From: Fibrobacterota bacterium
GTDB taxonomy: Bacteria; Fibrobacterota; Chitinivibrionia; Chitinivibrionales; Chitinispirillaceae
Reading direction: 5' to 3'
Assembly: GCA_023436205.1 (NCBI GenBank)
Contig: JAEZKC010000068.1
Coordinates: 1 to 64,000, forward strand
DNA: 64,000 nucleotides
Shown here in pieces: positions 59,781-64,000 of this stretch; the stretch's first letter is position 1; each line of letters begins with the position of its first letter. Both the position numbers and the translations under genes were made by a program. The notes under the pieces are model-generated. The model saw nothing but the letters and a program-made list of their open reading frames with translations. It ran no database searches and was not told the origin of the DNA.

Positions 59781-60833
59781 ATGAGGCTTAGTGTGACAAA
59801 ACATAGCTACTCTGTTAAAGCTAGTGTTATTATGCCTGTTTTTAACAGACAGCGGTATCTTAAGGAATCAATGGAGAGTGTTCTGAATCAGTCCTTTACT
59901 GATTTCGAATTTATCATCATTGATGATGCCTCCACCGATGATTCATTGCAGATTATCTATAGTTTTCACGATTCCCGCATTGTACTTTTGAAGAATAAAA
60001 CAAATATTGGAATATCAGCATCTAGAAATCTCGGACTCAAAATCGCTAAAGGGGAATACATTATTGTTTTTGATTCCGATGATGTAAATGTCCCCAGGAG
60101 ATTTGAACTGCAGATTCGATTCATGGATGATAATCCGCAAATCGGTGTTTGCGGGAGCTGGTATGAGACATTCGGAACAGAGAAACGCGTATTCCTTTTG
60201 CCGAAAAACAGTGATTTTCTGAAAGCGCAACTGTTATTTGGATCTTCACTTTGTCATCCCTCTGTCATCCTTAGAAGAGAACTTATGAACAGCTGTCAAA
60301 TTATGTACAATGAAGAGTTCAATTCATCGATAGATTATGAGCTGTGGGCACAGTTGTTGGATAAAGCGGTCTTTACAAATATGCAGCATGTTTTATTGAA
60401 ATACAGGGTACATAAAAAGCAGGTGTCGGATGTAATTAAACACGACCAGCTTTCAAATGCCAGCAAAATCAGAGCAGAACTTTTAAGCAAAATGGGTATC
60501 TCTGCAACTATTGAGGAAATGCAGACTCATGAAAACATCTGTTCATATACTATTGGCAAATGTACGGATAACGTTTTTACATGGTTAAACAGGCTCGTCC
60601 AGATAAACAGCAGCAACAGCATTTTTGATAAATCAGCATTCATTGAACAGGTATGCGACATAGGGTTGATAGTGTGTGCAGTATCAGAAAATAAACTGCA
60701 CGCAGCAAAACTGTTCTTATTTAAGTTATCTGTTCCGCTAAGGGTCAAGTTCAAAGCCGTAGGAAACAGGCTACTCAAAACACTGAAATATCAGTATTTC
60801 AGGCTGAATCCCCGAGCACTGTATCCTCGTTGA
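59781..60833 (+). CDS. Glycosyltransferase family 2
   Basis: The 350-residue protein has a canonical GT2 A-fold: S-V-I-M-P-V-F-N-R near 15, I-I-D-D-A-S-T-D-D-S near 46, G-I-S-A-S-R-N-L-G-L near 75, V-F-D-S-D-D near 95 and S-S-I-D-Y-E-L-W near 180. It lacks membrane helices. It should add one sugar to the lipid-linked repeat. It ends 10 bp from the convergent Wzy-like gene. Confidence 0.88.
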   Translation: MRLSVTKHSYSVKASVIMPVFNRQRYLKESMESVLNQSFTDFEFIIIDDASTDDSLQIIYSFHDSRIVLLKNKTNIGISASRNLGLKIAKGEYIIVFDSDDVNVPRRFELQIRFMDDNPQIGVCGSWYETFGTEKRVFLLPKNSDFLKAQLLFGSSLCHPSVILRRELMNSCQIMYNEEFNSSIDYELWAQLLDKAVFTNMQHVLLKYRVHKKQVSDVIKHDQLSNASKIRAELLSKMGISATIEEMQTHENICSYTIGKCTDNVFTWLNRLVQINSSNSIFDKSAFIEQVCDIGLIVCAVSENKLHAAKLFLFKLSVPLRVKFKAVGNRLLKTLKYQYFRLNPRALYPR

Positions 60834-60843
60834 ATATCCGTTA

Positions 60844-62046
60844 TCAATTCAGAGCAGGAAGCAGTGATACATTTTTTTCACGGAGCTCACCTAGATAATC
60901 AGTTTGTCTCATGAGAATCAACAAGAATACAACCAGGATGCTGGCCCGGTAGAAATTGTCAAAAAGTGCTGCTGAAAGAAAACTGAACAGCAGCTGCCTG
61001 CTGAAGGGATCTCCAGCTTTACTTAACAACCGCCTTAAAACCAGTACCCCCACCACAATACCCAGTAATCCATATTCGAAGAGAAGATGGAGCAGAATAT
61101 TATGCGGATCAAGAGCTGTAAACACACCGGTATTCCCATGCAAGATCTGGATTGATCCGGGACCGAACCCTAGAACGGGAGATTTCAGCCAGAAGATAAT
61201 CAGGTATCCCCACATGAAGAAGCGCCACTGGAGTGAATTCTCAGGATAAGTGTTCTTCGGGATGATGCCTTCCAGAATCAGTTCGTCGATTCTATGTTTG
61301 AATGTCAAGGGTAAATAATAAAGGAGTAGTATTGTGACAGGAACAATCACAGCAATGGCAAGAAACCCTTTAACCTTGTATTTTTTAAGAAACCATAGAG
61401 CTAACAAACTTACTATGAACACAAATGCCCCACCATTCATGACAAAAAGGTATTGAGCAAACAGGGTAGTACTTAAAAGCCAGTCTACAGGATTGCGGGT
61501 GATCAGTGAAAAGCGTGCAGTGAATGCAGCCAGCATCACCAGAAACAAACCGAACGGGTTGGGGTGGACGAGAAAACCTTTCAGTCGTGGATTTCCGTCA
61601 ATTAGAACATATTCTTGGGTGGCTATCTGGTAAAAGCAGAACAGAATGACTGCGATTGACAGAATTCTAGCCAACAAAATACAGGTGAACCGATTTGCCG
61701 GGATTTTGTCTATTATAAATACAAAAAAAAGAAGAGTAGCAACTCTTAAGATCTCTTCGGGAACTATATCCGCTCTGCTCCAAATCGTCAGACTGCCCAG
61801 CAGGAACACTAGAGCAGGAAGGATAATAAAAATGAAACCATCCTGGAAAAACTGTCTTTTAGACTGGATTTTGAAAATCAAAGTGATTGAAAGTATAAAC
61901 ATAAAAATGGAAATAAGGCTGAAATTCACGACAGATGAATTCATCCTCTCGGTGAAAACACGGACGCAGAGTACAAGAAATGAGTAAAACAGCAGAAGTG
62001 TGCAGGCAGATTTGTATTGAATCAGGAAATTACTATTTTTATACAT
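60844..62046 (-). CDS. O-antigen ligase/polymerase-like membrane protein (Wzy/WaaL)
   Basis: The 400-residue protein has ten or more membrane helices and the family's extracellular motif region: G-F-G-P-G-S-I-Q-I near 298, then D-P-H-N-I-L-L-H-L-L-F-E-Y-G-L-L-G near 315. A shorter motif, H-P-N-P-F-G-L near 162, also fits. It should polymerise the repeat units or ligate the chain in the periplasm. It is transcribed opposite to its neighbours. The ATG at 62046 is two bases from the divergent ATG at 62049; no good Shine-Dalgarno is seen, and a later start at 61944 is possible. Confidence 0.85.
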   Translation of the reverse strand: MYKNSNFLIQYKSACTLLLFYSFLVLCVRVFTERMNSSVVNFSLISIFMFILSITLIFKIQSKRQFFQDGFIFIILPALVFLLGSLTIWSRADIVPEEILRVATLLFFVFIIDKIPANRFTCILLARILSIAVILFCFYQIATQEYVLIDGNPRLKGFLVHPNPFGLFLVMLAAFTARFSLITRNPVDWLLSTTLFAQYLFVMNGGAFVFIVSLLALWFLKKYKVKGFLAIAVIVPVTILLLYYLPLTFKHRIDELILEGIIPKNTYPENSLQWRFFMWGYLIIFWLKSPVLGFGPGSIQILHGNTGVFTALDPHNILLHLLFEYGLLGIVVGVLVLRRLLSKAGDPFSRQLLFSFLSAALFDNFYRASILVVFLLILMRQTDYLGELREKNVSLLPALN

Positions 62047-62048
62047 AC

Positions 62049-63083
62049 ATGAAACGCAGGATTATTGGAATTTTCAAGGTGAATGATTCAAGGGATGGGG
62101 GATATTATATTGATCTGTATCTAGAAAAAGTATTAAAATTATGCGGAATGGATGCTGAATGCTTTGTCTTAAACCGCAGTACTGTTCCCCTTTCAAATTA
62201 TAATAATAGCTTCTGCAATTATAAAAATCCAGTTTCAGCGATTATACATTTAGCAGCAATAATCAACAGAAGAAAGATAGGCATTGCCTACACGTGTCAA
62301 TTCATTACGCTCCTTTACCTTTTGTTGCTGAAACCTTTCTATGGTTTTAAGCTGATTGTTAAGGTGGATGGTTTGACAACGCGAAAGGGGTTGAAGAAGT
62401 ATACCTTTTTCCTGTATGATTTGATCTATCCTTATTTAATCAGCATGGCAGATGAGGTTATTTATGAAACTAAACTCCCCAGGGATAAATTCGATCGGCG
62501 TGTACGAATGGGGAGATCAAGAGTTATTTATACACCGGCAACGAATTTTTCAGGGCTTTCGCTGCCTGCTATCGAACTGGGTGCCACTATTAAAAAAGAA
62601 CCTGTTATTCTGTTTGTCGGCCGTTACTCTGAAGAGAAAGGCTATCATCTGATTGGAAACATTGCTTCTCAGCACCTCGACTGCAGGTTTATCCTAATCG
62701 GGGGAGAAAAAAAGGTATATCAAGCACATTCAAACATTGAAGAGATCGGGCTTGTGACTCCGGAGGAGTTGCTTAAGTGGTATGCTCGATCTGATGTTCT
62801 TCTCGTTCCCAGTGTAAGCGATGCTTTTCCCAGTGTAATTCGCGAGTATGCCTATTTCGGAAAACCGGTCATCGCCACAGAAGTTGGTTCCATCTCGGAA
62901 TTCAGAGAATTAGGGATGATTATCAGACTTGTGAAACCAGAATGGAAATCATTAAGTCGGGAGATTTCTCTATGCACATCAGAGTACTTTTGCTGTCCTC
63001 AGAATACAGATGTTTTCAAAAGACATTTTGATCCTGATAAATCGGATATTCAGAAAAGCTATACGTCCCTTTTCTGCGGGTAA
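62049..63083 (+). CDS. Glycosyltransferase family 4 (GT-B fold)
   Basis: The 344-residue protein has the N-terminal R-D-G-G-Y-Y-I-D-L near 14 (acceptor side) and the C-terminal donor domain with I-L-F-V-G-R-Y-S-E-E-K-G near 192. P-S-V-S-D-A-F-P-S-V-I-R-E-Y-A near 256 and G-K-P-V-I-A-T-E-V near 272 correspond to the E-x7-E region. ATG 62049 gives the expected start; a longer frame from 61980 would overlap the divergent Wzy-like gene. It is followed after 26 bp by another GT4 gene. Confidence 0.87.
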   Translation: MKRRIIGIFKVNDSRDGGYYIDLYLEKVLKLCGMDAECFVLNRSTVPLSNYNNSFCNYKNPVSAIIHLAAIINRRKIGIAYTCQFITLLYLLLLKPFYGFKLIVKVDGLTTRKGLKKYTFFLYDLIYPYLISMADEVIYETKLPRDKFDRRVRMGRSRVIYTPATNFSGLSLPAIELGATIKKEPVILFVGRYSEEKGYHLIGNIASQHLDCRFILIGGEKKVYQAHSNIEEIGLVTPEELLKWYARSDVLLVPSVSDAFPSVIREYAYFGKPVIATEVGSISEFRELGMIIRLVKPEWKSLSREISLCTSEYFCCPQNTDVFKRHFDPDKSDIQKSYTSLFCG

Positions 63084-63109
63084 TAAAAAAAGAGTGAAGC
63101 AATAAATAT

Positions 63110-64000
63110 ATGAAAATCGCACTTGTTGGAACACGCGGTATTCCGGCCAGCCATGGGGGTTTTGAAACGTGTGTAGAGGAGGTTGGTGCCCGCTTGGTTA
63201 ACAAGGGCCATCAGGTCTACGTGTATTCCAAAATTGATCCCTCCAATGCAGGTTTGAAAAGTTATCGGGGAATGAGAATCATACGGATCCCCCGAATCCC
63301 GGTCCAAGGGCTTGAAACCCTGTTTTCCACAGTTCTTTCGGTTATACATTCACTTTTCTTCAAGTTTGATCTGCATATGGTGTTTAACGGAGCGAATTCA
63401 CCTGCTCTAGTAATTTATAAACTCCTAGGCAAAAAATTCGCTCTGAATACCGATGGTTTGGAGTGGCAAAGAGAGAAGTGGGGAAAGGTAGGTAGAAACT
63501 ACTACAAATTATCCGAAAGAATTTCTGTTATGGTCGCAAAAAATCTGGTCTCCGATTCAAAAGGAATTCAAAATTATTATTTAGAAAAGTACAAAGCTCC
63601 TTCCACAATGATTGCCTACGGGGCCGGTGTGCCGCCTGATTATTCACAAAAACAGGTCGACTCGGTTCTCAAGGAGTTCAGGGTTAAGAAATTCAAATAC
63701 GTATTGCAGGTAACTCGGTTTGAACCCGAAAACAATCCGCTGCTGACAATAGAGGGTTTCAAGCTGCTCGGCAGAGAAGATCTCAGCTGCCTTGTTATTG
63801 GCGGGGCTCCCTACAATACACCTTATCTGCAGCAGATGATCAGTCAAGCAGGTCAGACAAGCAACATCTATCTGCCGGGGTACGTCTATCAGAAGGAATG
63901 TCTTGACATATTGTGGAAGCATTCGCTTTGTTATGTCCACGGAAACAGTGTTGGGGGTACTAATCCCGCTCTTCTTCAGGCCATGGCAGCTGGCAGGCCG
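63110..64000 (+). CDS. Glycosyltransferase family 4 with DUF1972 N-terminus (partial, cut by window edge)
   Basis: The frame starts at ATG 63110 and is open for 297 codons to the last base. It begins K-I-A-L-V-G-T-R-G-I-P-A-S-H-G-G-F-E-T, the DUF1972 signature of rhamnosyl/fucosyl-type GT4 enzymes. It continues with N-G-A-N-S-P-A near 101, N-T-D-G-L-E-W-Q-R near 117, Q-V-T-R-F-E-P-E-N-N near 200 and the donor-site H-G-N-S-V-G-G-T-N-P-A-L-L-Q-A-M-A near 278. About 80 more residues are expected beyond the edge. Confidence 0.9.
   Translation, partial: MKIALVGTRGIPASHGGFETCVEEVGARLVNKGHQVYVYSKIDPSNAGLKSYRGMRIIRIPRIPVQGLETLFSTVLSVIHSLFFKFDLHMVFNGANSPALVIYKLLGKKFALNTDGLEWQREKWGKVGRNYYKLSERISVMVAKNLVSDSKGIQNYYLEKYKAPSTMIAYGAGVPPDYSQKQVDSVLKEFRVKKFKYVLQVTRFEPENNPLLTIEGFKLLGREDLSCLVIGGAPYNTPYLQQMISQAGQTSNIYLPGYVYQKECLDILWKHSLCYVHGNSVGGTNPALLQAMAAGRP

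Overview
The window is about 64 kb of chromosome from a Gram-negative bacterium. It has an outer membrane (OmpA-type barrel protein, several lipobox proteins, a Wzi-like barrel) and a fibro-slime domain secreted protein, which points to Fibrobacterota/Chitinivibrionia or a close relative. That placement is inference from gene content only. No rRNA, tRNA, CRISPR array, phage or plasmid backbone was seen. About 51 protein genes are supported, most with clear Shine-Dalgarno sites; several starts were moved inward from the longest open frame for that reason.

Layout. 1-2.1 kb: a repeat-rich stretch with a 28-bp tandem array, a lipoprotein gene, a possible gene stump and a small VF530-family gene lying between two direct repeats. 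2.1-7.7 kb: a 2,4-dienoyl-CoA-reductase-like flavoenzyme, then an OmpA-like barrel gene and a fibro-slime gene in one operon. 7.7-13.8 kb: an addBA-like helicase-nuclease pair. 14-16.5 kb: malate dehydrogenase and an acyl-adenylate ligase. 16.5-18.4 kb: a REP-associated (Y1/HUH) transposase bracketed by copies of the GGGGACGGACTA repeat found elsewhere in the window. 18.4-27.6 kb: a lipoprotein, a histidine-kinase-like protein without the phosphoacceptor His, three glycosyltransferases (one fused to half of a sugar-phosphotransferase), and a ycf48-like/yhbY/dinB operon. 27.7-33.8 kb: flotillin FloA with a small membrane protein, a long divergent enolase homologue, a DUF2914 protein with an Ala/Lys/Pro-rich linker, and asd. 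34-38.6 kb: yjbQ and a PtsN-like gene, then a tight C39-like peptidase / RLAN-RimK ATP-grasp / GCS2 ligase operon. 39-47.2 kb: clpB, glgB, manA, a PAP2 lipoprotein and a small K+ channel. 47.2-51.2 kb: rfbB/rfbD (dTDP-rhamnose), a SpoIIE-type phosphatase fused to an anti-sigma-like kinase domain, and coaE. 51.3-64 kb: an exopolysaccharide/O-antigen locus (initiating phosphotransferase, Wzi-like barrel, DegT aminotransferase, Wzz, pyruvyl transferase, three glycosyltransferases, Wzy/WaaL-like protein) that runs off the right edge.

How it fits together. Much of the window serves the cell envelope: sugar-nucleotide and hexose-phosphate supply (rfbB, rfbD, manA), chain initiation, elongation, length control, polymerisation and outer-membrane presentation. 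The two most interesting accessory items are the RAYT transposase with its dispersed REP/REPIN-like repeats, all intergenic, and the three-gene amidoligase/peptidase operon, which by family logic should make or remodel a small peptide whose identity cannot be read from sequence.
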